From Toxonevra muliebris (lineage: Eukaryota; Arthropoda; Insecta; Diptera; Pallopteridae): DNA of 64,000 nucleotides. Positions 53,280 to 63,600 of the stretch are shown here, one piece after another (position 1 is the first letter of the stretch; each line of letters starts with the position of its first letter). Position numbers and translations under genes: made by a program. The notes under the pieces were generated by a model. The model saw nothing but the letters and a program-made list of their open reading frames with translations. It was not told the DNA's origin and did not search any database. Where the stretch lies: NCBI GenBank assembly GCA_963691655.1, contig OY829326.1, forward strand, positions 88,529,235-88,593,234, read 5' to 3'.

Positions 53280-53760
53280 TTGGAATCAGAGGATTTGCTT
53301 TCCAACAATGATACAAGTTTCTAAAACTGCAATGTGTTGCTCACCACTTTAAAACTCCAATGTGTTGCTCACCACTTCAAACCTGCAAAAAATTTGCAAA
53401 AACTGTTTAAAATTAGTTTTTAATCCTCAAAAAGCAAAATACTAAGAAATAGGAAAATACTTAAATTTTTAACAATTATTACTCAGTATGCACCGTGTCG
53501 AAAGCAAAATTGCGTTCGACAGAAAATTCGATGCGCAACGAAAATTTCGAAAGTGTTGCACTGCTCATAATACGAATTTTACATTCGATATTCGATCTTC
53601 GATAACCAGCGAAGATCGAACGTCGAAAGCAGTTCACAATAAGGGCCATTATTATATATTTTAGTTTCACATGTTATTTTTTCATTCACAATCGTGATAC
53701 CAGAAAATTCATTCATTGACGGTATGTCACAATGATTGTTGATAACAAGCATTTTAGTTA
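53280..53760. other. No gene; short tandem duplication
   Basis: A 28-bp unit (CAATGTGTTGCTCACCACTT core) is duplicated at 53321-53377. The rest is AT-rich with TTCGAT words and no coding signal. Confidence 0.4.
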
Positions 53761-53766
53761 TCGATG

Positions 53767-54550
53767 TACACCCAACTCTTTTTTTACACGGTAGGTGCGT
53801 TCTTTAGAAAACCGTGCAAAAAAATAAAATGTAAAAAAACATACGCTAAATTTTGGGGATATGTTCCACAACTTTAAGAAATCGTGTAAGATGAAAAAAC
53901 TCCAAATATTTTCCCAAAAAACCGTGCAAAAAAAATTGAATTCCATATTGAAAAGAGGTTTTTAGACTAACTTCGGATCGCTGAAAAAGAAGATTACAAT
54001 CATGTTGTTTTACAAAGAAGTATTTTCGATAAATTTTAGTTACTGGTCTAAATCTTGATAATGGCTGATCCAATTGACATAAACTGTAAATCATTCCAAG
54101 TTTCTAACGAAATTGCTTGTTTCTTCGGAATATATTGGTTTTGTTTAGGCATTTTCTTAATAAGGGTACAATAAAAACGATGTAAAATAATATTGCTTTT
54201 AGAACTTTTCTAAACCGAAAATTTGACACAATATTACCTTTTTTAGTAAAAAATATCAATACAAATTAGACTGAAAATTTCACTACCGAATTAAAAAAAA
54301 AAAACTTTAATTTGAACTTTATTGAATCCTACGAACTGATAACTTTAGCACAAAATAAGTACTGAATAACGAAATGCTGTGTTTAAGTTGAAATACAACG
54401 AAATAAAGAAAAACAGAATTAAGTACTTTTTTTTTTGCGATTCGTGCTAGAGCAAAAAATTCGTGTAAAAAAGTGTATTTATTATTTGTAACAGCGAGTT
54501 ATTTCAAAATCGTGTAGAAAAATACCGTGTAAAAAAATGAGTTGGGTGTA
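53767..54550. mobile_element. TIR element, 784 bp, TA-flanked
   Basis: Ends TACACCCAACTCTTTTTTTA (53767) and, reversed, TACACCCAACTCATTTTTTT (54550), inverted for about 27 bp including ACACGGTA with one extra base. TA at both borders fits Tc1/mariner/pogo targeting. Internal ACCGTG(C/T)AAAAAA units recur (53810, 53920, 54470, 54525). Non-coding. Confidence 0.82.
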
Positions 54551-54554
54551 TTTA

Positions 54555-55335
54555 TTTTGAGATGATGTTCGGTGTACTTTTGTTATAGTTGATCCGTATT
54601 TACAATTCCTGGAAAGATTCTGTATTAAAAATTGTGGTTTAGTCTTCGATTTTAGATCAAAGATTGAGTTTGAAAATGATATAAATAGACTACCATCTAA
54701 TTTGGACCCTTATAACCTATTTTCACTTCTATTGTCTCACTTTTAATCCCTTTTAATGTGGACGTTATATATGACCATTTCTTTAAATTTTTGTATTACA
54801 CAATTTAAGTTTACTGATCCAAAACCGTTTTTAAGATCGATACTAACAATTGCAACATACTTTTTGTTATCTACTTAATAATGTTTTTTTTTTCCACGCA
54901 ATTTATTGGTGCAGCAGGAGTATTTAAGTTTTGGACGAAACCGAATTGATCTGAAAGAATGATAATAATTGTTTTTAATTGGTTCATTAGCCTTGCCATT
55001 TTTTTTTGCATTTTGTTTTCCATTTATGAAGGGTAATAAAAAAGCTGTGGCCATTGAAACAACTTTAGCTAAAAAATTTTTAAAAATCGTTTGGAATTTA
55101 AATTCGTCATAATTACGGAACTTTCAAGGCACATGAAGTGCATGTAGATATTATCTGATTTCAAAAATTGTTTTACAGTTGTATTCATCTATAAAAGTAG
55201 AAAATTTCTGCCCTGTTATTTTCGATTTGTTGACATGCTTGACCGATTTATTGTTCTTCGACGTATCCGGGTTTGTCCGCCACTATATGTGCTACATGAA
55301 CTTCTAAGCACTTTTTCTGCGGATCCAGGGTGGGC
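54555..55335. other. No gene seen
   Basis: AT-rich intergenic sequence. Confidence 0.35.
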
Positions 55336-55338
55336 GTT

Positions 55339-56041
55339 TTAAGGGGTTATATACGTTTTCATGAGTCAAAAAATCTACAAAATTTGTATGACTTATTTAG
55401 AACAAACATACTTTCAAGAGTTTATGTTCAATCAAAGTCAATCCGAGCAGTAGATCGTAAGTAGCAACTCGATTTGTAGCTCGCTACTGTTCGTGAATAA
55501 AGTGCACTCAAAACTTTAAGCGTGATTTTATCTCAAAAACTATTTGACCAATTCAACTAGTTTTTTTAAAATTTTTTTTGTAGTTACAATACGGAGTACT
55601 TGAACGATCATTTTTTCTCATCGATCATTTATTTGTCTTAACTTATAATTTTTTTTTAAAGACATTTTTGAGACTCAAAAAATCGACTTTTTTTGCATCA
55701 TGGTTTCCGTATGAGAAAAAGGTTTTTTTTCAAAATTTTTCGTTCAAGTACTCGGCGCTGTAGTACACAACTGTAAAATTATTTGTCTTTTTGATTACAG
55801 TTGAGTTGTTAGCATTCAATCGTGGTCACCGCCAGACTCTGTAGAAAAAACGCGCATCAGGACAAGAGCTACAACTTCTACAATTTTCAATATTTTTTCA
55901 TATCCGACCACTCTCTTTTTCGTAAGAATATGTACTATGTATACCTGTTATGCTAGTTTCAATTAAATTATTTCAAATAGTCCAAAAAAAATCACAAATA
56001 TGCCCTAAGTTTCCCGTACCAAAACGTATATAACCCCTTAA
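55339..56041. mobile_element. piggyBac-like MITE with TTAA duplications
   Basis: GGGGTTATATACGTTTT (55343-55359) and AAAACGTATATAACCCC (56021-56037) are perfect inverted ends, each bordered by TTAA (55339-55342 and 56038-56041), the piggyBac target. The body is 695 bp and contains no transposase. A second partial AAGAGGTTATACGC just outside the right end hints at a neighbouring related copy. Confidence 0.82.
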
Positions 56042-56099
56042 GAGGTTATACGCAATTAGAATTTTCAAAACATTGATTTTTTTAATTCGATTTTCGTAA

Positions 56100-56701
56100 T
56101 GTAGGGGAGTGTTGTCATAGTCGGGGCGCTGTCAGGGTCGGGACAGTGTCGTTTTCTCCGTTAAATCTCACTGGCGTCCTTTAAAAATTTCATGCCATTT
56201 CGAGTTCAGAGCTTGAAGTGTATATACGTGTTAAAAGAAGAAAAGTGATCGCATGCTAAAAAAGATAAATTTGTAATGATGCGTTTTGACTGTGAAAATA
56301 TATTTTTTTCACTCGTGCATGTTTTTTCTGTCATTTTATTGATTGTATCGTGTGTGTATAAAAAAAATTACATTTTCCTTAAAATTCACAAAGAGGGATT
56401 TTCATTTTCATTTCAGGTATCTTTTCCCGGTTTTCAAGTGTAATTTTTCCTTTTTCTTTGATTTTCATGCAATTTTCAATCATATTCCTCCATTTCTTAT
56501 TGATTTTCTACAGTGCTCCGACCCTGACTACAATTTTTGTTTTTTGTAAATGACCATAACACCTGAGCATTTAATCCAATTATATTTTAATGTTCAGCAA
56601 AAACATTGTCATTTGTGAGATCTTTTCAATATTATGCAACCTTAATGGAATTTGTGGGCAAAAGTCAAAACATGCTTCAACCCTCATGACACTCCCCTAC
56701 A
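56100..56701. mobile_element. TIR element with GTAGGGGAGTGT ends
   Basis: GTAGGGGAGTGT (56101-56112) and ACACTCCCCTAC (56689-56700) are perfect, extended by a TGTCAT block on both sides. Subterminal G-rich words (GGGGCGCTGTCAGGGTCGGG at 56124) stand out in the AT-rich setting. TSD unclear. No ORF of known type. Confidence 0.65.
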
Positions 56702-57500
56702 TATATGTATTTAAGTATATTCTCAGAAAATTTCATATCGATCCGATAAATATGTGCCTTCAAAGTCGGTGAGCAGAATTTCTCAAACACGGCTCAACCG
56801 ATTAGTCTTAAATCTTCACACGAGCTTTATAAATATATTTTTTGGTAATTGTTTACAGAATTTATTTTTCCCATAAATATTTATCAATTTATAAACAATT
56901 TATGGCCAATACTTTCATCAAAATTTTTTTTTGTAAAGCCGCCATTTTGTTTAAAATTGATATTTTGATTATTCCTCAGATCAATTACTAGATAATACTT
57001 TGCATCAACTAAATATTTTTATTTTTTTTTATTTTCGATGATCCGAACCAGAGATATCGTGCTCACCGCAAGACGTATTTTTTTAGACGACTTCCCGGAG
57101 ATCATCTATAGGAGCTTTAAAAATCATTATTTAAAAAAGAAGAACAATTTTTAATAGAGTTAAAAAATTAAACAATATGTGTGTAAAATTTTATATTAAT
57201 GCAATAAAATGCCTTTTCAGAAAAAATATATGTATATACTATATAACAATCGCTTGAAATATTATAAGTTATTTGTTATATACTTTTTTAATGTGCTATA
57301 TTAAGTTGCTAAATAAAAAAAAAAAATAATGTTCACAAAAATTTGGTCCATTATTTATCATTTTGGTCCTTTTTTCTTTTAATTTTTCCCCCGAAAAATG
57401 TTTTGGTGGTCAACCGTGGACGTCAGTCAATATCGTTCTCTCTGTTTCCATCAGTGTCAATCGTTTTTGTGTGTACAAATACGATGTAAACTGAATAAAG
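56702..57500. other. No gene seen
   Basis: AT-rich; a short ACCAAAATGATAAATAATG-like palindromic pair lies near 57340-57375. Confidence 0.35.
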
Positions 57501-58200
57501 TCATTGTCCCCAGACTCAGGTCATTATTTCCAGACTCGGGCCACCGTCAAAAATCGATGAAAAATTACGAAAGATTATCGAAAATGACCTGTAAATGATA
57601 GAAAATGGCCTAAATAAAATGAAGAATAGACAAAAGAAGCCTGAAATTGAAATAAGAAGCCGTCTCGATAAATTTTCAAAAGATATTTCGGGTTTGTTTT
57701 TTGGCCATAACTTTTGTTCTAGACCGAATTTCTTCTATATAAAATCGTTCAATCTGCAACAATTTTGCTGAACTTTGCATCAAGTTTCAATCAGTAGTTT
57801 AGAAGCTATTAGCGTTAAAAAAATAACCGAGGCTCGGGTCACTGTCCCCAGACTTGGGTCATTATTCCTAGACTTGGGCCATGATCGGCCATGAAGAATG
57901 GACAGAAGAAGCCTGAAATTGAAATAAGAAGCCGTCTCTTTTTCAATTGAATTTTCAAAAGTTATTTCTTGTTTTAATTGAAGTGAATTCAAATAAAAAT
58001 TGAATCGTAAAGCAAAATGAAAATTGACTCAATATTAACCCGATTCGAATCGTCATGTTGGCGCATTTTAAATGAACTGGTGCTTTGAGGCGGCTAGGCA
58101 TCACCAAAAATCACTAAAATTCATTTTCAAATAACGTTTTGACTCTTACTGGTACTTAAAAATAACTTCTTTTTGTGGCCCGAGTCTGGTAACTCACTAC
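57500..58200. repeat. Direct repeat with CAGACTYGGGTCATTATT units
   Basis: CCCCAGACTCAGGTCATTAT (57509) and CCCCAGACTTGGGTCATTAT (57848) head two direct copies, each followed by a second CAGACT-GGGCCA and then AGAAGCCTGAAATTGAAATA AGAAGCCGTCTC (57624 and 57907). An inverted CCCGAGTCTGG occurs at 58180. Spacing between copies is about 300-340 bp. The stretch may be part of a larger foldback with the 56.1 kb element, whose ends carry similar GTC-GGG words. Confidence 0.6.
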
Positions 58201-58295
58201 TTTTTTCGCGTCAAAAAATCACACACTTGATTTGAATTGACATTTCTGGATAACAATACTAAAGAAGGCAATGAAAGTTTGTGTTAGATGAAAGT

Positions 58296-58380
58296 ATATA
58301 CAGTCAAACCTACTAATTGGGACACCCCTTGGGTTCAAGCAAAAACGGTCCGATTACGAGGTGGTCCGATTTTAAAGGTT
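58296..58380. repeat. Single pogo/Tigger-like terminal sequence
   Basis: ATACAGTCAAACCTACTAAT at 58299, then TTGGGACACCCCTTGGGTTC and GGTCCGATTACGAGGTGGTC. CAGTCRAACCT...GGACA...GGTCCG is the usual look of a pogo-family terminus. No partner end was found within the window. Confidence 0.4.
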
Positions 58381-58744
58381 TTATCTTTTACTGCAAAAAT
58401 GGAAGACGAGATATGTATGTAAACACATGAAAAGTTTTTACTTATCTGAACTAATACAAGGGGAAAACAGAAAATATCTTCAGGTTCCAAAAGATTCTTG
58501 AATATTCCGAAATTTTGAGATTCTCCTGTTACTAATGCTTGGTTTTAAATGTTTTACCCCCCCTTTTGATGCAGTAAAATTGGAAATACTTTCAGGTTTC
58601 GTGCATACCATATTCGTAAATCTTCGCTTTTTGAAAATTTGATAAGGTGAGGGGTTCATGGATGAAAATTTTTTTTCCTGTTTTTTTTTTTTTTTGCTTT
58701 TCTGCATGAATTATACAATTTTAAGAGTTTTGGATGATTTTTAG

Positions 58745-58830
58745 AGATTCGTGATCAGCGGCCAAAAATACTGCAGAAAAATTTTGTTGTACAGTGTAAT
58801 TTTTACTTTGTGTTGTAAAATCGTCCCCGA
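58745..58830. repeat. GTGATCAGCG-family repeat fragment
   Basis: ATTCGTGATCAGCGGCCAAA then TTTTGTTGTACAGTGTAATTTTT resembles the inner arm motifs at 14810-14865 and 23210-23240. Confidence 0.5.
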
Positions 58831-58975
58831 TATTGAAAAATATTTTTGAGTAAACAACTTAAAAGCCAGTGAATCAATGTCAGTAAATGATGCACACGAT
58901 TCTAAACGTTGCACAATCTTTAATTTTTTCTTTTGTTGGTAAAATTCTTTGAACTTGACTTTTGTTTATTTTATA

Positions 58976-59143
58976 GATTTCCGCCCTATGAGACAATCAC
59001 TTCCCCTCGGCGGCATTAATCACTTCAATAAATACATGTCGCAAATCAATGAAATCTGGCAAATGGCGATTTTTCATAAATATAAGAACCTAAAAATTAT
59101 TGAATTCCCCCCACGGACATTCAAACAAAAATTTAAAATGTAG
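58976..59143 (+). pseudogene. Exon-like segment, unknown protein
   Basis: Preceded by TTTATTTTATAG, an acceptor-like site, and reading FRPMRQSLPLGGINHFNKYM SQINEIWQMAIFHKYKNLKI IEFPPRTFKQKFKM then TAG; a GGTAAACA donor-like site follows 13 nt later. The composition is protein-like. I do not recognise it. It may be a decayed host exon or part of an unlisted repeat. Confidence 0.35.
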
Positions 59144-59149
59144 AAAACT

Positions 59150-59990
59150 TCCAAAGGTAAACAACAATTGCACAAAATATAATATATATATCTCATAATT
59201 GAGCATTCACTTCGATATTAATATTTCTTACATTAGAAATGGGTGTGATCTGACCACTTCTTTTCAATATTTTCTCTTTTGATAATATTGTGTACATAGT
59301 CCATCATTGCTGAAACTTTTCTATTCGTATTCAACTGTTGCGATCGTCACCACACAGCGAAAATTTCTTCAATTTTGATTATAGGTGCCACTACAAAAAT
59401 GCAAACAAAACAAATATGAGCAGCTAAACTTTTTACAGAATTTATTACATACTTTTAGCCATTAAACGCAAACCTTTTTGATAGTTTATTTTGTTATTGT
59501 TATTTGTAGTTTATTTTGTGTTTTTGATAGGTTAACAGCAAAACTTCAAAGCAACAGTAAACAAATTCAGTATGAGAAAGACTAAAAAAAACATTGCCAG
59601 ATAAGAAGAACTTAAAATTTTATGTCCATATAACTTTCTTCAATATTTGTTGACTATATTATTAATAACTGCATTTTTAATCTAGATATTTAAAAGCACT
59701 TGTTTGCTAAACATTTTATAAAAAAAGAATTAAATACAAAACTTTTTGATTTTTCATTTAAAATGCTTACTTTATTTAATTTAGAGAATCTAATTTAGAG
59801 TTGCATTGAATGCTTTTAAAAATCTGATAAACATCCTTTGCATTTCTGGCCGTCGTCGCTACACTGTGTGACACCTCCCATACAAATTATTTTAAAACCA
59901 ATAACTTTAACGTCTTAGTTTTGCACCCAAAATGAGTTGAATGTAGTTATTGAACACATTTCAGTGAAATTATTTGAAAATAAAGTGTTG
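59150..59990. other. No gene seen
   Basis: AT-rich sequence between two exon-like fragments. Confidence 0.3.
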
Positions 59991-60012
59991 TAATTCTTGT
60001 TTATATTTTCAG

Positions 60013-60221
60013 ATATGAATATTATACAGGGTGTTGTTAGTATTTCAACATTTGGCATCATCGCTAAGATCACTAATGAGGGATCGCGGCGGTCTCCGAA
60101 ACTGTTCCCTGTTCTGTTGACAAATAACACTACTCAACAAGATTTTCCACAACGAAAGGCGATGACATTTTCTATAGTAAAATTTTCCGTAGAATCCGAA
60201 TATCCTATTGATAAAAATTGA
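60013..60221 (+). pseudogene. Exon-like segment related to 24.1-24.28 kb
   Basis: Starts after TTATATTTTCAG (acceptor-like) and reads MNIIQGVVSISTFGIIAKIT NEGSRRSPKLFPVLL and ends VESEYPIDKN. The block KITNEGSRRSPK resembles KITDEESCGFPKRLS at 24170-24215, with nucleotide similarity of about 45 bp (AAGATCACT-A-GAGG-ATC...TCCGAAAC). A dispersed unknown coding repeat is the simplest view. Confidence 0.35.
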
Positions 60222-60224
60222 TAA

Positions 60225-60980
60225 TTGATCAAAAAGTGCACTGTTGAGCGCACATACTTCACATAAATGCGTGTAAAAACTTAAATTTTCAGCCAATGAA
60301 TTTAAAATTTTTGTGTATTTTAGATGAGTGTCAGATAAAAATTTTAAGGTCTAAAACGCTCCAATAGTAATAGTAATGTACTTCTTCTTCAGTTCAGTGT
60401 AGATATTTTTTCCGCCCATTTCATCTTCAAGGTACTTTCGGCCCTACCGAAGCATTTTAGGTACAATTTGGAACTTTTACACTTGTGAAAAAAATTGGAC
60501 TATATGTGTTCTTACTGCGGTGCTACATACAGCCACACATACCTAAATTGAAGCGTCAGCGTTGTTTATCTTTCAAAATTTTCTCCGGAAGAAAACTTGG
60601 AGTGCAAGAACTTCTGATTTAGTATTGCTTACATATGTGTGTACTCGTGTATACTCCAGGCACACCGTGCGTTATGTTCCTATTGTATACTTATGTTCTT
60701 TTATAAAATAGGTAATGTGAAGTGTTGATTTTGTGAGGTTTGTTTATTTTTTATGTATATTTTACATAATTTTATGAGGATTGCGCGTAATAAAATTGTT
60801 CGTTACATTTCTTCCTATACTGTGATATTGAAAGATTCAAATTCTTATCCCATAAGCTCTGAATTGAATGTCCGAAAATATTATGTGTCGCCTATATTCA
60901 ATAAAATTTTATTTAACGCAAAAAGGGCAAGCGAACTGGAAGTGCAAGAAAATATTATTAAATTTTTTTAAAAGCAACCT
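60225..60980. other. No confident gene
   Basis: AT-rich. The frame 60753-60971 leads directly into the mariner transposase and may be its decayed N-terminus (ASELEVQENIIKFF). Confidence 0.35.
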
Positions 60981-60983
60981 CAG

Positions 60984-61610
60984 TTGTCTCTCAAAAAAAT
61001 TGCCAAAGAGGTAGGGGCTAACCCTAAAAACATTTCTCGCGTCTATAAACGTTTTAAGAAAGTACAGTGTATTGCTCGGAAGAAAGGTTCTGGTAAAAAG
61101 AAAGGGGCACATGATCGTGAGAAGGCGAAGCGAGTTGTGACCATTTTGAAGAAAAATCCAAGCATATCGGGAAGAAAATTGGCGAGGAGGGCTGAAACTT
61201 TCGTGCGCAGGACTTAGAAGGAAGCTGGGCTCAAGACGTACAAGGTAAAAAAAGTTCCGGATAGAAACGCCGTCAAGAATGAAAGTGCAAAACAACGAGC
61301 TAAAACGCCGAAACAAGATTATTTTAAGAAATTAGAATGCTGCATAATGGACGACGAGACTTACGTTTTGGCTGACTTTTCTCACCTTCCTGGGCAGGAA
61401 TTTGATACAGCAGATTCTCGAGGAAATGTCGCGGACAAATTCAAAGCCAAAAAGGGGACAAAATTTCCAAAAACAATTCCTTGTTTGGCAGACAATTTGC
61501 AGTTAACGGGTAAAATCAACGGTGAAAGAAGTATGAAGGAATGCTTGCAAAAAGGATTAGGTGAGGATGTCGGACACAACCATAAAAACATTAATGGACG
61601 GGGTTTCTGA
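60984..61610 (+). pseudogene. Tc1/mariner-superfamily transposase, broken
   Basis: N-terminal helix-turn-helix SLKKIAKEVGANPKNISRVY, basic KKGSGKKKGAHDREKAKRVV, second HTH LKKNPSISGRKLARRA, a TAG at about 61216, GLKTYKVKKVPDRNAVKNES, then after a frameshift the first catalytic block CIMDDETYVLADFSHLPGQE with VADKFKAKKGTKFPK. The later D/E motifs are gone; the frame ends MKECLQKGL and a short tail. The MDDETYV-ADF--LPGQEF block matches a mariner-related branch widespread in insects. Ends and TSD not found. Confidence 0.8.
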
Positions 61611-61624
61611 AAAATTAAATTTTT

Positions 61625-62690
61625 TTATAAAAAAATAATAATTCCTTATTTCTTTCTTTTTAGGTACAATAGGACTCAAAAAGATACAATTTTTAGATAA
61701 TTTAGGCGCTTTCAAAAAAATTGAAATAACAACACTTCCTCAGTTTCAGCACCAAAACAAAAAGAAACAAAATTAAGATATCAAAAAGGGAGCTATCAAA
61801 AAGGGAGTCTAAGAAGACTAAGAGAATCCAACGTGGGGAGATCAGCAAACTATGGACACTACTATTTTGAGTCAGATAAAGCGAATGAAGAAATGTCGTG
61901 CTTCGCTGATGGCCATTGAGCACAGTGATGTATTGTACAGTAATTACTGTATTGTATAGTAATTTTGACCCCTTTACAGTACGACAATAGTTAGTGAAAA
62001 AATACAGTAATTTGGAAATATTAAGTTTTACTATGCTCAAAACTTTTTTTAGTAAAACTGTTTTAAATTCTACTACTTTCAAAGAATAACATCTATAAAC
62101 AAAATACATAAGTACTCCAAAAACATTGCTTTTTTATTTATAATCTTTTATGTACATTTATTGTGTTTTGGTCGTCTGTTCCAAAAATTGTGGAAAAGTA
62201 TTTACGAGGTGTCAACGTATGACCACCGACCAAGCCGTCAAGAAAAACGTTGCAGATGCGTTTACATTTTCCAAAATTTCTACATCCATAATACACCAAC
62301 TTCCGTTTTTTACCAATGGCCAAACATTAACCTTCATTAATTTCACTAATTTGTAACCGGTCTAGAACATAATTTTTTCTACTGTGGACTCATCGGAAAG
62401 TTTTTTCTTTATGTATTCTTTATGTATGCATATTGCCATACAAATTTTTTTAGAAATTCTCTGCCCACTCTTCAAAATCCTCTTCATAAAATGACTTAAC
62501 AAATAAGATCTGCTACGGCCCCTCATGATTGGCAAGGTCGAACCTTTTTGAAATATTCTCTTTTTTAAAAAGTAAAATAACTCCTGTTGATCTTTTAGGA
62601 GAAACCACGAAAATTTTACTTTGGTTTTCAGATAACATGTAACGTAATACGGTTTCTTCTTTTTTCATAAAATAAGAAATTTGGTAATAA
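61625..62690. other. No gene seen
   Basis: AT-rich, with a palindromic TACAGTAATTACTGTA at 61937-61952. Frames on both strands overlap and lack recognisable motifs. Confidence 0.35.
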
Positions 62691-62694
62691 TTAT

Positions 62695-62945
62695 ATTTTT
62701 TGAAAATGAAATAAGCCCCAAATAAAATTAAATAACTTCCAAGTGGTCAGAATAATGAAATAAGCTCTAAATAAAATTTGGGTGGAACTTATTTCATTTT
62801 GAAAGTTTTGGAACTTATCTCATTATGAAATAAGTACAAAAGAGAATTACGAAATAAGTCCAAAAATAAATGAAATAATTTCCAAAATTTTGAGAGTCAT
62901 TTCATTGGAAATAAGTTATTTAATTTCTTTTAGGATGTGTTGCAC
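62695..62945. repeat. Cluster of GAAATAAGT/ACTTATTTC motifs
   Basis: At least nine GAAATAA(G/T) or inverted words within 250 bp (for example 62708, 62758, 62787, 62845, 62872, 62919), in both orientations and irregularly spaced. The arrangement resembles subterminal motif clusters of hAT elements in this window, but no TIR pair was identified. Confidence 0.5.
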
Positions 62946-62949
62946 TTGG

Positions 62950-63512
62950 GACTTTATTCAGCTGGCTTCCTGGTAATGGCTAACCTCCAAAAGTAAAAAT
63001 TGCCTAAAAAGGCTTTTCACTTCGCCGTTCGGATTCGGCATAAAACTAGATTCTTTCCATTCGTGCACAAACATACAACATGAATGGATGATAAATGCTA
63101 ATTTTCTCAATTTGAACTCACATTTGATTCAAGAACACAAATGATTCAATTCATGAGTCATGGATCCCGTTAAATCAAATTTGTTCCGGGCTGAATATTA
63201 GGCGGGCCGTATGTTGGCGACCAGTGTCATAAAGTATGCATGGGATTCCCAGTAGAGTGATCTGTTGTTATTTCTGACTGACTTGAATTTTTCTCAAAAC
63301 AGTAACAATCTTAGCGTAGTCGTGTACATCGCTTAACGTCGCATTATTGCAAAAGCTTCATTTTAATTGTTTATAATTTGATAGATTCATATCTGCGCAT
63401 ATACATTGAAATCAAAGTGTCTGAATTATTTGTTGTTGTGTGAAGCGCTGAAAATTTACTAAGTGTATATTAAAAATTATATGTTTAAACTTTATTAACT
63501 ATATGGACATGC

Positions 63513-63513
<1 letters not shown>
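62950..63513. other. Probable 5' flank of the right-edge gene
   Basis: Less repetitive than the rest of the window, with no TE homology recognised. It may hold the promoter of the leucine-rich-repeat gene, but no TATA box at a credible position stands out. Confidence 0.35.

Positions 63514-63542
<29 letters not shown>
63514..63542. repeat. (GTAT)n microsatellite
   Basis: About seven GTAT units ending 58 bp before the start codon of the right-edge gene. Confidence 0.85.
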
Positions 63543-63544
<2 letters not shown>

Positions 63545-63600
63545 TGCAGATAGCGCTCACGGTCTACTAATGATTAAAAAGTGAATCTTGACGTCACAAT

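Noticed and set aside
62695..62945. CRISPR-like array
   Set aside because: Words are short, irregularly spaced and in both orientations; the sequence is eukaryotic.
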